Positions 9,166 to 17,565 of a DNA stretch of 64,000 nt are shown here, in pieces (positions within the stretch are counted from its first letter, which is position 1; every line of letters starts with the position of its first letter). Under the pieces are notes generated by a model. That model saw nothing but the letters and a program-made list of their open reading frames with translations, was not told the origin of the DNA and did not search any database. The DNA is from Marinibacterium anthonyi (lineage in GTDB: Bacteria > Pseudomonadota > Alphaproteobacteria > Rhodobacterales > Rhodobacteraceae), in NCBI GenBank assembly GCA_003217735.2, contig CP031585.1:2777501-2841500 (forward strand), given 5' to 3'. A program made the translations under genes and the position numbers.

Positions 9166-10410
9166 ATGCGTAAGACCACGCGGATCGGCCTTGGGGCCGT
9201 CATCGCTACCCTATTGGCTGCTGGTGCGGCAGGGGCGGATACCATCAAGATCGCCTATATCGACCCCCTGTCCGGCCCCTTTGCCAGCACCGGGACGAAC
9301 GGGTTGCACCAGTATGAATTCGCTGCAGAAACCCTGGTGAACGAAAAGGGCGGCGTGCTGGGCGGCGACATGTTCGAAATCGTCGCCTTCGACAACAAGA
9401 CCAGCCCCAAGGAGTCGCTGGTCCAGTTGCAGGTCGCCATCGACCAGGGCATCCGCTTTGTCGTCCAGGGCAACGGGTCGGCGGTGGCACATGCGCTGAC
9501 CGATGCGATCGACAAGCACAACCGGCGCAATCCGGACGACCGGGTGCTGTTCCTGAACTATTCCGCCGTCGATCCCGCGCTGACCAACGAGAACTGCAAC
9601 TTCTGGCATTTCCGGTTCGACGCCAACGCCGACATCAAGATGGACGCGCTGACCGACATCATCGCGACGAATCCCGACATCACGAAGATCTACGTGATCG
9701 GGCAGGACTACAGCTTTGGCAAATCGGTCTCGGCGGCGGCCACGAAATACCTGGCCGAAAAGCGCCCCGATATCGAAATCGTCGGGAACGAGCTGCATCC
9801 CATTGGAAAGGTGAAGGATTTCACCCCCTATTCGCGCAAGATCATCGCCTCGGACGCCGACGCGATCATCACCGGGAACTGGGGCGCGGACATGCTGAAC
9901 CTTGGCAAGTCGGTGATCGACACCGGCTTTGACGGGCCGATCTACACCTATTACGCGGCCGCCGACGGCATCACCGCCGCCTTCGGGGAAAGCGGCAAGG
10001 ACCGGCTGCGCCTGGTAACAGAGGGTCAGACCAACCCGCCGCCCAACGACACCGCCGCCGATTACATCAAAGCGTTCAAGGCCAAGTATCCGGACGGCAA
10101 CATGAGCCAGACGCGCATCACCAACGTGATGGAAATGCTGGCCAAGGCAATCGACCAGGCCGGCACCGCCACCGACGTCGTCGCCGTGGGCGAGGCGCTG
10201 GAAGGGATGGAGATGGACAGCATGTGGGGCGGCAAGCTGTACATGCGCCCCGAAGACCACCAGCTGATCCAGGACGTGCTGATCACCGTGCACACGGATG
10301 ACGACATCCAGTACGACCTGGACAATTCGGGCTATGGCCAACACCTGGAAAGCCGGGTCGAAATGGCCGGCATGGACAGCCCGACCACCTGCAAGATGCG
10401 CCGTCCCTGA
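9166..10410 (+). CDS. branched-chain amino-acid-type ABC transporter substrate-binding protein
   Basis: 414 residues of the LivJ-like periplasmic binding fold (HAAT family). Residues 1-24 are a Sec signal peptide (RKTTR, hydrophobic core, cleavage probably after AGA). The mature protein opens DTIKIAYIDPLSGPFAS, the usual start of the fold. Members bind amino acids, amides, urea or aromatic and aliphatic acids, so the family alone does not tell the substrate; the flanking CoA catabolic genes suggest an organic acid. AAGGGAGGAAA precedes the ATG at a good distance. First gene of a five-gene importer operon. Confidence 0.92.
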   Translation: MRKTTRIGLGAVIATLLAAGAAGADTIKIAYIDPLSGPFASTGTNGLHQYEFAAETLVNEKGGVLGGDMFEIVAFDNKTSPKESLVQLQVAIDQGIRFVVQGNGSAVAHALTDAIDKHNRRNPDDRVLFLNYSAVDPALTNENCNFWHFRFDANADIKMDALTDIIATNPDITKIYVIGQDYSFGKSVSAAATKYLAEKRPDIEIVGNELHPIGKVKDFTPYSRKIIASDADAIITGNWGADMLNLGKSVIDTGFDGPIYTYYAAADGITAAFGESGKDRLRLVTEGQTNPPPNDTAADYIKAFKAKYPDGNMSQTRITNVMEMLAKAIDQAGTATDVVAVGEALEGMEMDSMWGGKLYMRPEDHQLIQDVLITVHTDDDIQYDLDNSGYGQHLESRVEMAGMDSPTTCKMRRP

Positions 10411-10418
10411 CGCGCACC

Positions 10419-10445
10419 GGATCCGCGCCAGACCGGCGCGGATCC
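10419..10445 (+). terminator. intercistronic hairpin after the binding-protein gene
   Basis: A perfect 11-bp stem, GGATCCGCGCC with its complement, around the 5-nt loop AGACC, lies 9 nt after the binding-protein stop. There is no T-run, so it is more likely an mRNA-stabilising or partially terminating element that keeps the binding protein more abundant than the permeases. Its core is shared with the palindrome between pstS and pstC at 31791. Confidence 0.55.
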
Positions 10446-10499
10446 CCGCATCGCGGAAATACGCACAAGACTAACCGCTTACAGGGGGGAAACCGGGGC

Positions 10500-11456
10500 A
10501 TGGACCTCGTATTGGTGAACCTGATTGACGGTCTGGTGACGGGGCTCTTGCTGTTCATGCTCTCCGCCGGCCTGACGCTGATCTTTTCGATGATGGGCGT
10601 GCTGAACTTCGCGCACGCCAGTTTCTACATGCTGGGCGCCTATTTCGCCTACCAGATCTCGGTCTACCTGGGCTTCTGGATAGGGCTGCTGGTGGCGCCT
10701 CTCATCGTGGGGGTTCTGGGCGCCGGGATCGAACGCTACGGGCTGAGACGGGTGCACCAGTACGGCCATGTTCCCGAACTGATCTTCACCTTCGGCCTGG
10801 CGCTGCTGATCGAAGAGGTCGTGCAGTTCGTCTGGGGCAAGGACCAGGTGCCCTACGTGATCCCCCAGATCCTCGAAGGCGCGGCCTTTGCCATCGCGGG
10901 AAACACCATCCCGCTTTACAAGGTCTTCATGATCTTCCTGTCGCTGGCGATCTTCGGCGGGCTGCTCTACGTGCTGACGAAAACGCGTGTCGGCATGATC
11001 ATCCAGGCCGCCCTGTCCTATCCCCGCACGGTCGAAGCCCTGGGTCACAACGTGCCGCTGGTCTTCATGGGCGTCTTCGGCGTGGGCACGGCGCTGGCCG
11101 GGGTTGCGGGCGTCATTGCCGGCCCGGTGCTGTCGACCTTCCCGGGCATGGGCGTCGTGCTGGGCTCCATCGTCTTCGTGACCATCGTCATCGGCGGTCT
11201 CGGCTCGCTGGGCGGCGCACTGTTCGCCTCGCTCATCATCGGCTGGATGACCACCTTCGCCAAGGCCTACGACATGCGCATGGAAGACCTGCTGACCGCC
11301 GTCGGCTTCACGAAACCGGACCCCATCTGGGACAGCGCCTGGCAGGATCTGTGGACGCTGACATCGCCGCAGGTGGCCGACATCCTGCCATACCTGCTGA
11401 TGGTGGTGGTGCTGATCATCCGTCCCTACGGCCTGTTCGGAAAGCGTGACGCATGA
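10500..11456 (+). CDS. branched-chain amino-acid-type ABC transporter permease (LivH-like)
   Basis: 318 residues, about eight membrane spans, with the family opening 'LINGLVTGLLLFMLSAGLTLIFSMMGVLNFAHASFYMLGAY' -like order (NFAHASFYMLGA near residue 40) that marks LivH permeases. It forms the membrane channel with the LivM-like protein encoded next, overlapping it by four bases (ATGA). GGGGGGAAACCGGGGC precedes the start at 10500. Substrate not deducible. Confidence 0.92.
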   Translation: MDLVLVNLIDGLVTGLLLFMLSAGLTLIFSMMGVLNFAHASFYMLGAYFAYQISVYLGFWIGLLVAPLIVGVLGAGIERYGLRRVHQYGHVPELIFTFGLALLIEEVVQFVWGKDQVPYVIPQILEGAAFAIAGNTIPLYKVFMIFLSLAIFGGLLYVLTKTRVGMIIQAALSYPRTVEALGHNVPLVFMGVFGVGTALAGVAGVIAGPVLSTFPGMGVVLGSIVFVTIVIGGLGSLGGALFASLIIGWMTTFAKAYDMRMEDLLTAVGFTKPDPIWDSAWQDLWTLTSPQVADILPYLLMVVVLIIRPYGLFGKRDA

Positions 11457-12748
11457 GCGATACAACCCATTCCCCCGCCTTCGCCGGCTCCGGCCTGACC
11501 CTGGCCAAGGCGCTGCCCTGGCTGATCGCCATCGTCTTCCTGTGCGCGATGCCCTTCGTCTTCGCGTCGAATTCGGCCATCACCATCATGAACCAGATGG
11601 CCATCACCATCATCTTCGCGCTGTCCTACAACATGCTGCTGGGGCAGGGCGGGATGCTGTCCTTCGGCCACGCGGTCTACATGGGTGTCGGCGGGTTCTT
11701 CTGCATGCACATCATGAACTGGGCCAATGTCTTCGCCCTTCTGCCGCTGCCGGTCCTGCCGATCTTCGGAGGCCTGTTCGGCATGGGGCTGGCGATGATC
11801 GTCGGATCCTTCTCGACCCGGCGCGCCGGGACGGTCTTTGCCATGATCTCGCTGGGCGTGGGCGAATTGATCGCGGCCTGTTCGGTGATCATCGTCGTCT
11901 TCTTCGGCGGCGAGGAAGGCATCAGCGGCGACCGCACCTATGGCCTGCCGGTCTTCGGCGTCGAATTCCTGCAACAGATCCAGGTCTATTATCTCACCGC
12001 CTTCTGGCTGGTGCTTTCGGCGCTGCTGATGTTCCTGTTTTCGCGCACGCCGGTGGGCCGCATGGCCAACGCGGTGCGCGACAACCCGGAACGTGCTGAA
12101 TTCCTTGGCTATTCCAGCCGCTGGGTCCGGTTCTATTCCTTCGTGGCTTCCGGGTTTTTCGCGGGCATCGCCGGCGGTCTCTTCGCCATCAACTACGAGA
12201 TCCTGACCGAAGAGAACCTCAACCTCGCCACCTCCGGGTCGATCCTGCTGGTGACCTTCCTGGGCGGCGTCGGCTTCTTCTTCGGCCCGATCCTGGGGGC
12301 CATCGTCTTCACGCTGCTGCAAACGGTCCTCAGCCTGCAGACCGAGCTTTGGGCGCTGTACGTCGGCGCCCTGTTCGTGGCCGCGGTGATGTTCTTTCCC
12401 GGCGGGCTGGCGGGCGTGCTGATGATGCACATGCCGCCGCTGATCCTGGGCAAGCTGCACCTGCTGGTGAAACCCTACATCAAGACCCTGATCCCGGCGC
12501 TGATCAGCATCCTGGCCACGGCGGGCTTTGTCGAGATCCTGTTCCACGCCCGTCACGCCCCCGTCGGCGACGACCGGATGACGGTCTACTGGATCACGTT
12601 TTCGCATCTGAACCCGGTCCCCTGGATCGTCTGCGCGGTGCTGTCGCTGGGCGGCTTCTGGCTGGCGAAACGCACTGCGCCCGAACTGGCCGCGGCCTGG
12701 CACGAGGCCAATACCGACGACAGGGCCAACCGGGGAGCCCGCCGATGA
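11453..12748 (+). CDS. branched-chain amino-acid-type ABC transporter permease (LivM-like)
   Basis: 431 residues, about ten membrane spans. LSYNMLLGQGGMLSFGHAVYMGVG near residues 60-85 is the LivM signature. It is longer than the typical 330-350 residues because of an extended C-terminal membrane part (residues about 330-420 with further hydrophobic spans). It overlaps its upstream and downstream neighbours by ATGA, so translation of the operon is coupled. Confidence 0.92.
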   Translation: MSDTTHSPAFAGSGLTLAKALPWLIAIVFLCAMPFVFASNSAITIMNQMAITIIFALSYNMLLGQGGMLSFGHAVYMGVGGFFCMHIMNWANVFALLPLPVLPIFGGLFGMGLAMIVGSFSTRRAGTVFAMISLGVGELIAACSVIIVVFFGGEEGISGDRTYGLPVFGVEFLQQIQVYYLTAFWLVLSALLMFLFSRTPVGRMANAVRDNPERAEFLGYSSRWVRFYSFVASGFFAGIAGGLFAINYEILTEENLNLATSGSILLVTFLGGVGFFFGPILGAIVFTLLQTVLSLQTELWALYVGALFVAAVMFFPGGLAGVLMMHMPPLILGKLHLLVKPYIKTLIPALISILATAGFVEILFHARHAPVGDDRMTVYWITFSHLNPVPWIVCAVLSLGGFWLAKRTAPELAAAWHEANTDDRANRGARR

Positions 12749-13503
12749 CCGCCGCGCTGGAAATCACCAACCTCCGCAAAAGCTTCGGCCAGGCCGAGAT
12801 CATCCGCGGCGTCGATCTGCAGATCATGCCGGGCGAACGCCACGCGGTGATCGGGCCCAACGGGGCGGGCAAATCCACGCTGTTCAACCTGATCACCGGC
12901 CGCTTCCCCCAAACGGGCGGCGTCATCGCGCTGCACGGCCACGACCTGAAGGGCAAGGCCCCTTACGAAATCAACCGCATGGGCCTGTCCCGCTCGTTCC
13001 AGATCACCAACATCTTCCCCAGGATGACGGTCTTCGAAAACGTCCGCTGCTCGCTCCTGTGGTCGATGGGCTACCGCTATTCCTTCTGGAACATGGTCGC
13101 CCGGTCGCGCGCGCTGAACGAAGGGGCCGACGCCATCCTCGAACAGATCAACCTGCAGCGCCGCCGCGACATCCCCGCGGGCATGCTGTCCTACGCCGAA
13201 CAGCGCGCATTGGAGATCGGCATCACCATCGCAGGCGGCGCCGACGTGATCATGCTGGACGAACCCACCGCGGGCATGAGTCATTCGGAAACCGACTACA
13301 TCGTCGACCTGATCCGCGCGGTCACGATCGGCAAGACCCTGATCATGGTCGAACACGACATGGGCGTGGTCTTTGGCCTCGCGGACCGGATCTCGGTCCT
13401 GGTCTACGGCGAGATCATCGCCACCGGCACCCCCGAAGAGGTCCGCGGCGATCCACGGGTCCAGGAAGCCTATCTCGGCACCGCGCTGGAGGCGGAACAC
13501 TGA
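12745..13503 (+). CDS. ABC transporter ATP-binding protein (LivG-like)
   Basis: 252 residues. Walker A GPNGAGKST near residue 37, Q-loop SRSFQITNIFP, signature LSYAEQRALEI (the LivG version of LSGGQ), Walker B VIMLDEPTAGMS and H-loop VEHDMGVV are all intact. One of two ATPases powering the importer. The start at 12745 overlaps the permease stop by four bases; a longer opening in the same frame back to 12349 lies inside the permease gene and is rejected. Confidence 0.92.
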   Translation: MTAALEITNLRKSFGQAEIIRGVDLQIMPGERHAVIGPNGAGKSTLFNLITGRFPQTGGVIALHGHDLKGKAPYEINRMGLSRSFQITNIFPRMTVFENVRCSLLWSMGYRYSFWNMVARSRALNEGADAILEQINLQRRRDIPAGMLSYAEQRALEIGITIAGGADVIMLDEPTAGMSHSETDYIVDLIRAVTIGKTLIMVEHDMGVVFGLADRISVLVYGEIIATGTPEEVRGDPRVQEAYLGTALEAEH

Positions 13504-14204
13504 TGCTCGACGTCACCGACATGCACGCCTTCTACGGCAAGTCCCACATCCTTCAGGGCGTTTCGATGACCATCGCCGAAGGCGAGATCGTCGCGCTTCT
13601 GGGCCGCAACGGGGTGGGCCGGTCGACCACCTGCAAGGCGATCATGGGCGAAGTTCCCCCGCAAGGATCCGTCCGCTTCAAGGGCCAGGACATCGCCGGC
13701 CGCAAGGCCTACGAGATCGCCAACCTCGGCATCGGCTACGTGCCGGAAAACCGCGACATCTTCCCCGGCCTCACCACGCGCCAGAACCTGAACCTCGGCC
13801 TCAAGCCGGGGCAAAAGGACGGGGCAGGGCGCTGGTCGATGCAGGACATGTTCGACATGTTCTCCAACCTCGCCAACCGCGCCGATGTCGAAGCCTCGGT
13901 TCTGTCGGGCGGCGAACAGCAGATGCTGACGATGTGCCGCACGCTGATGGGCGATCCCGACCTGGTAATGATCGACGAGCCGACCGAAGGCCTGTCGCCC
14001 CAGATGGTCCAGCGCGTGGCGGACCTGCTGCAGGAAATCGCCCGCCGCCGCGTCGCCATCCTGCTGGTGGAACAGAAACTCGCCATCGCGCTCGACATCG
14101 CCCACCGGGTCTACGTGATGGGCCACGGCCGGATGGTCTTCGAAGGCACGCCGGCAGACCTGAAAGCGCGCGAGGACATCCGCAAGGAATGGCTAGAAGT
14201 CTGA
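13503..14204 (+). CDS. ABC transporter ATP-binding protein (LivF-like) with Arg in Walker A
   Basis: 233 residues, start set by a TGATG overlap with the LivG-like gene. Walker A reads GRNGVGRST: the invariant Lys is Arg (codon CGG at 13618-13620). The other motifs are normal: LSGGEQQML signature, VMIDEPTEGLSP Walker B and VEQKL H-loop. A Lys-to-Arg change usually weakens ATP binding, so either this subfamily tolerates it or the LivG-like partner does most of the hydrolysis. It is the last transporter gene and is followed by an intergenic repeat. Confidence 0.9.
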   Translation: MLDVTDMHAFYGKSHILQGVSMTIAEGEIVALLGRNGVGRSTTCKAIMGEVPPQGSVRFKGQDIAGRKAYEIANLGIGYVPENRDIFPGLTTRQNLNLGLKPGQKDGAGRWSMQDMFDMFSNLANRADVEASVLSGGEQQMLTMCRTLMGDPDLVMIDEPTEGLSPQMVQRVADLLQEIARRRVAILLVEQKLAIALDIAHRVYVMGHGRMVFEGTPADLKAREDIRKEWLEV

Positions 14205-14221
14205 CCCCCGCCGCGCCCATG

Positions 14222-14286
14222 TCTTCTTCTTGGCCCAAATACCTCCGGGGGAGGCCGCCGCAGGCGGACGGGGGCAGCGCCCCCAA
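14222..14286 (+). repeat. dispersed intergenic repeat, copy 1
   Basis: Copy of the seven-member family with core CTTGGCCCAAATACCTC, followed here by a GC-rich tail (GCCGCCGCAGGCGGAC and GGGGGCAGCGCCCCC) that can fold into small hairpins. It nearly matches the copy at 46513-46576 over its full length. It lies between the ATPase gene and the esterase-like gene, both on the + strand. Confidence 0.75.
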
Positions 14287-14358
14287 ACCTGCCCCCAACC
14301 CCTCGACTCCGAAAGGAAATCGCGCTCTGCTCGTCCCCGACCACCCAAAGGACATGAC

Positions 14359-15603
14359 ATGATGGACCTCGCAGATCCGCACGCCCTCGGCCTTTCCCCG
14401 GACCGGCTGAACCGCATCGCCCCCTGGATGCAAAGCTACGTGGACCGCCGCCGCTATCCCGGCGCCTCGATCCTGATCGCCCGCCACGGCCGCGAGGCGT
14501 ATTTCCACGCCTGCGGGCAGCGCAATATCGAAGCCGGGCTGCCCTTCACCCGCGACACGCTGGTGCGCATCTATTCGATGACCAAGCCGGTCACCTCGGT
14601 CGTTATCATGACTCTGGTCGAACGGGGCCTCTTCCCGCTGGACGCGCCGGTGTCGGATTTCATCCCCGGTTTCAAGGACATGCAGGCCCTTGTCCCCGGG
14701 GCCACGCGCATCGACCAGGTCGAACCCTGCACCACGCCGACGGTCCACCAGCTGCTGACCCATACCGCGGGGCTGACCTACGGCTTCAACACCAATCCCG
14801 TCTCCGACCTCATGCGCGAAGAGAAGCTCGATTTCGGCCCGGGCGAACGCACCCTGGAAGACAACGCGAACCGCATCGCCGAATTGCCGCTGGTGTTCGC
14901 GCCGGGCAGGCACTGGGAATATTCCGTCGCCATCGACATCCTGGGCCGCATCGTCGAGGTCGTTACCGGCCAGACTCTGGCCACCTGTTTCGCCGACACA
15001 ATCCTTGACCCGCTGGGCATGACCGACACCGCCTTCCAGGTGCCACAGGGCACCGGGAGCCGCTTTGCCGCGCTCTACACCCCGCTCGAAGGCGATCCGA
15101 TGTCCGTCGCGGCCCCCGATCACGGCGCCGACACGCTGAAACTGTCGGATGCGCCTGAAGACAGCCGGTACCACACGACAAAGATGCAGTCGGGCGGCGG
15201 CGGGCTGGTGTCGACCATCGACGATTACATGCGCTTCACCGAGATGCTGCGCCGGGGCGGCGAGGGCAATGGCGCGCGGATCCTGTCGCCGAAAACCGTC
15301 GCATACATGATGCGCAACCACCTGAAGGGCGACATTGCCGACATGGGCGCCGACAGCTTTGCCGAACAGCCCATGCGCGGCACCGGCTTTGGCCTCGGCG
15401 GATCCGTCGTGCTGGAACCGGGCCTGGCCCGCGTGCCCGGTTCGGTCGGCGATTTCTCCTGGGGCGGCATGGCCTCGACCTATTTCTGGATCGACCGGGC
15501 CAATGCTCTGTCGGTCGTCTTCTTCACCCAACTGGCGCCCTCCAGCTCCTATCCCTCGCGGGCCGAGCTGAAGGCGTTGGTGCACGCAGCGATGATGGCA
15601 TGA
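14359..15603 (+). CDS. serine hydrolase, beta-lactamase/family VIII esterase type
   Basis: 414 residues of the class C beta-lactamase-like fold (Pfam Beta-lactamase). S73-M-T-K76 is the nucleophile motif and Y188-S-V is in the place of the YxN motif, the pattern found in family VIII carboxylesterases rather than true cephalosporinases. No signal peptide, so it probably acts in the cytoplasm on an ester or lactone. ATG at 14359 has AAAGGAC upstream; ATG at 14362 is equally possible. It overlaps the acetoacetyl-CoA synthetase gene by ATGA, suggesting it releases a substrate for that pathway. Confidence 0.85.
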   Translation: MMDLADPHALGLSPDRLNRIAPWMQSYVDRRRYPGASILIARHGREAYFHACGQRNIEAGLPFTRDTLVRIYSMTKPVTSVVIMTLVERGLFPLDAPVSDFIPGFKDMQALVPGATRIDQVEPCTTPTVHQLLTHTAGLTYGFNTNPVSDLMREEKLDFGPGERTLEDNANRIAELPLVFAPGRHWEYSVAIDILGRIVEVVTGQTLATCFADTILDPLGMTDTAFQVPQGTGSRFAALYTPLEGDPMSVAAPDHGADTLKLSDAPEDSRYHTTKMQSGGGGLVSTIDDYMRFTEMLRRGGEGNGARILSPKTVAYMMRNHLKGDIADMGADSFAEQPMRGTGFGLGGSVVLEPGLARVPGSVGDFSWGGMASTYFWIDRANALSVVFFTQLAPSSSYPSRAELKALVHAAMMA

Positions 15604-17561
15604 CCCAGAACCCGATCCTCTGGATCCCTTCGGTGGATCGGGCACAGGCCAGCCGCATGGCGGACTTCCTGCGGTTTCTTGCCGGGCGCGGGCTGGTCTT
15701 CGACGACTACCAGGCCCTCTGGGACTGGAGCGTTCGTGACCTGGACGCCTTCTGGGCCGCGATCTGGGATTTCGCCGACATTCGCGCCGCCACGCCCTAT
15801 GACAAGGTTCTGGCGAAACGCGTGATGCCCGGGGCCGTCTGGTTCCCCGGCGCCACGCTGAACTTCGCCGACCAGATCCTGCGCCATGCCGAAACCACGC
15901 CGGACAAGCAGGCGCTTGTCGTCCATTCCGAAACCTTCGCGCCGCTGCACATGACCTACGCCCAGCTGCGCGATGCGGTGGCCAGCGTCGCGGGCGAATT
16001 GCGCGCCATGGGCGTGGGGCAGGGTGACCGGGTGGTCGCCATCCTGCCCAATACCGACGTCGCGATGATCGCCATGCTGGCCACCGTGTCGATCGGCGCG
16101 ATCTGGTCGCTGTGCGCGCCCGACATGGGCGACACGGCGATCATCGACCGGTTCGCCCAGATCGAACCCAAGGTGCTGATCGCGCAGGACGGATACATCC
16201 ACGCCGGACGCGCCATCGACCGGCGCGACGCGCTGTCCCATATAAAGGACAACCTCCCGACATTAAGACACACGATCTGGCTGCCCGTCGCCGGGGACCT
16301 GCCCGAAGGCGCCATCGCCTGGGCGGACATGCTGGGACGGGATCACGCCCTGGATATCGCCCCGGTCCCCTTCGACCACCCGATCTGGATCGTCTATTCC
16401 TCGGGCACCACCGGCAATCCGAAGCCCATCGTGCACGGCCACGGCGGCGTTCTGGTCGAAGGCGTCAAGCAGGCGCTGCACCAGGACATCGGCCCCAATG
16501 ACCGGTTCTGCTGGCTGACGTCGTCGGGCTGGATCATGTGGAACGTCCAGACCATGGCGCTGGGGCAGGGCGCCACGGTGGCGATCTTCGATGCCGCGCC
16601 CAACCATCCCGACATGATGGCGCTCTGGCGTTTTGCCGCCCGCGAACGCCTGACCTGCCTCGGCGCCGGCGCCGCCTTCTTCGACACCTGCCGCAAGGCC
16701 GGCATCCGCCCGGTGGACGAGGTCGACCTTTCCGCGCTGGTCTCCATCGGGTCAACCGGATCGCCGCTGTCGCAGGACGCCTATGACTGGATCTACACCG
16801 CCGCGAAACCCGATGTCTGGCTGGCCCCGATCTCGGGCGGGACCGACATTGCCGGGGCCTTCGTGGCCGGCAACCCGATGCTGCCCGTGCGCGCGGGCGA
16901 AATGCAGTGCCGCGTGCTGGGCAATGCCGTGCGCAGCTTTGACGACGCCGGAAACGAGCTGATCGGCGAGGTCGGCGAACTGGTCTGCACCGAACCGCTG
17001 CCCTCGATGCCGCTGTATTTCTGGGGCGACGACGGCACGCGCCTGCATGAAAGTTATTTCGACACCTACCCCGGAATCTGGCGCCACGGCGACTGGATCG
17101 AGATCACCGAAACCGGCGGCGCGATCATCTACGGCCGCTCGGACGCCACCATCAACCGCAAGGGGCTGCGGCTGGGCACGTCGGAAATCTACCGCGCGGT
17201 CGAAGCGCTGGAGGACATCACCGACAGCCTTGTCGTCGACCTGGAATTCCTGGGCCGCGACAGTTTCATGCCGCTGTTCGTGGTTCCGGCGCCGGGTGTC
17301 ACGCTGGACGACGGCCTGAAGGCGCGCATCAACCAGGCCATCCGCACCGGCGTCTCGGCCCGCTTCCTGCCGAACGAAATCGTGGCAATAGACCAGGTTC
17401 CGCGCACGCTTTCGGGAAAGAAGCTGGAAGTTCCGGTCAAAAAGCTGCTTCTTGGCGGCGATCCGGACCAGGTCGTGAATCGCGATTCCATGGCCAACCC
17501 CGGATCCTTCGACACGTTCATCGCCTATGCGACAGCACGGGCGGCAGCACAGGATCACTGA
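15600..17561 (+). CDS. acetoacetate-CoA ligase
   Basis: 653 residues, the length of acetoacetyl-CoA synthetases, which are related to acetyl-CoA synthetase. The N-terminal ACAS segment is followed by the AMP-binding motif YSSGTTGNPKPIVHG near residue 265, GRSDATINRKGLRLGT (hinge/A8) near residue 510 and the C-terminal Lys loop TLSGKKLEVPVKKLL. It activates acetoacetate with ATP and CoA; thiolase would then yield two acetyl-CoA. It is coupled to the esterase by ATGA and followed 4 bp later by TesB. Confidence 0.92.
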   Translation: MTQNPILWIPSVDRAQASRMADFLRFLAGRGLVFDDYQALWDWSVRDLDAFWAAIWDFADIRAATPYDKVLAKRVMPGAVWFPGATLNFADQILRHAETTPDKQALVVHSETFAPLHMTYAQLRDAVASVAGELRAMGVGQGDRVVAILPNTDVAMIAMLATVSIGAIWSLCAPDMGDTAIIDRFAQIEPKVLIAQDGYIHAGRAIDRRDALSHIKDNLPTLRHTIWLPVAGDLPEGAIAWADMLGRDHALDIAPVPFDHPIWIVYSSGTTGNPKPIVHGHGGVLVEGVKQALHQDIGPNDRFCWLTSSGWIMWNVQTMALGQGATVAIFDAAPNHPDMMALWRFAARERLTCLGAGAAFFDTCRKAGIRPVDEVDLSALVSIGSTGSPLSQDAYDWIYTAAKPDVWLAPISGGTDIAGAFVAGNPMLPVRAGEMQCRVLGNAVRSFDDAGNELIGEVGELVCTEPLPSMPLYFWGDDGTRLHESYFDTYPGIWRHGDWIEITETGGAIIYGRSDATINRKGLRLGTSEIYRAVEALEDITDSLVVDLEFLGRDSFMPLFVVPAPGVTLDDGLKARINQAIRTGVSARFLPNEIVAIDQVPRTLSGKKLEVPVKKLLLGGDPDQVVNRDSMANPGSFDTFIAYATARAAAQDH

Positions 17562-17565
17562 TCAC

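Noticed and set aside
14359-15603. Beta-lactam resistance gene
   Set aside because: SxxK is present but there is no signal peptide and the YxN position reads YSV; the operon points to an esterase.
13801-15645. 614-codon open frame on the - strand
   Set aside because: Antisense to the ATPase and esterase genes; no domain resemblance.
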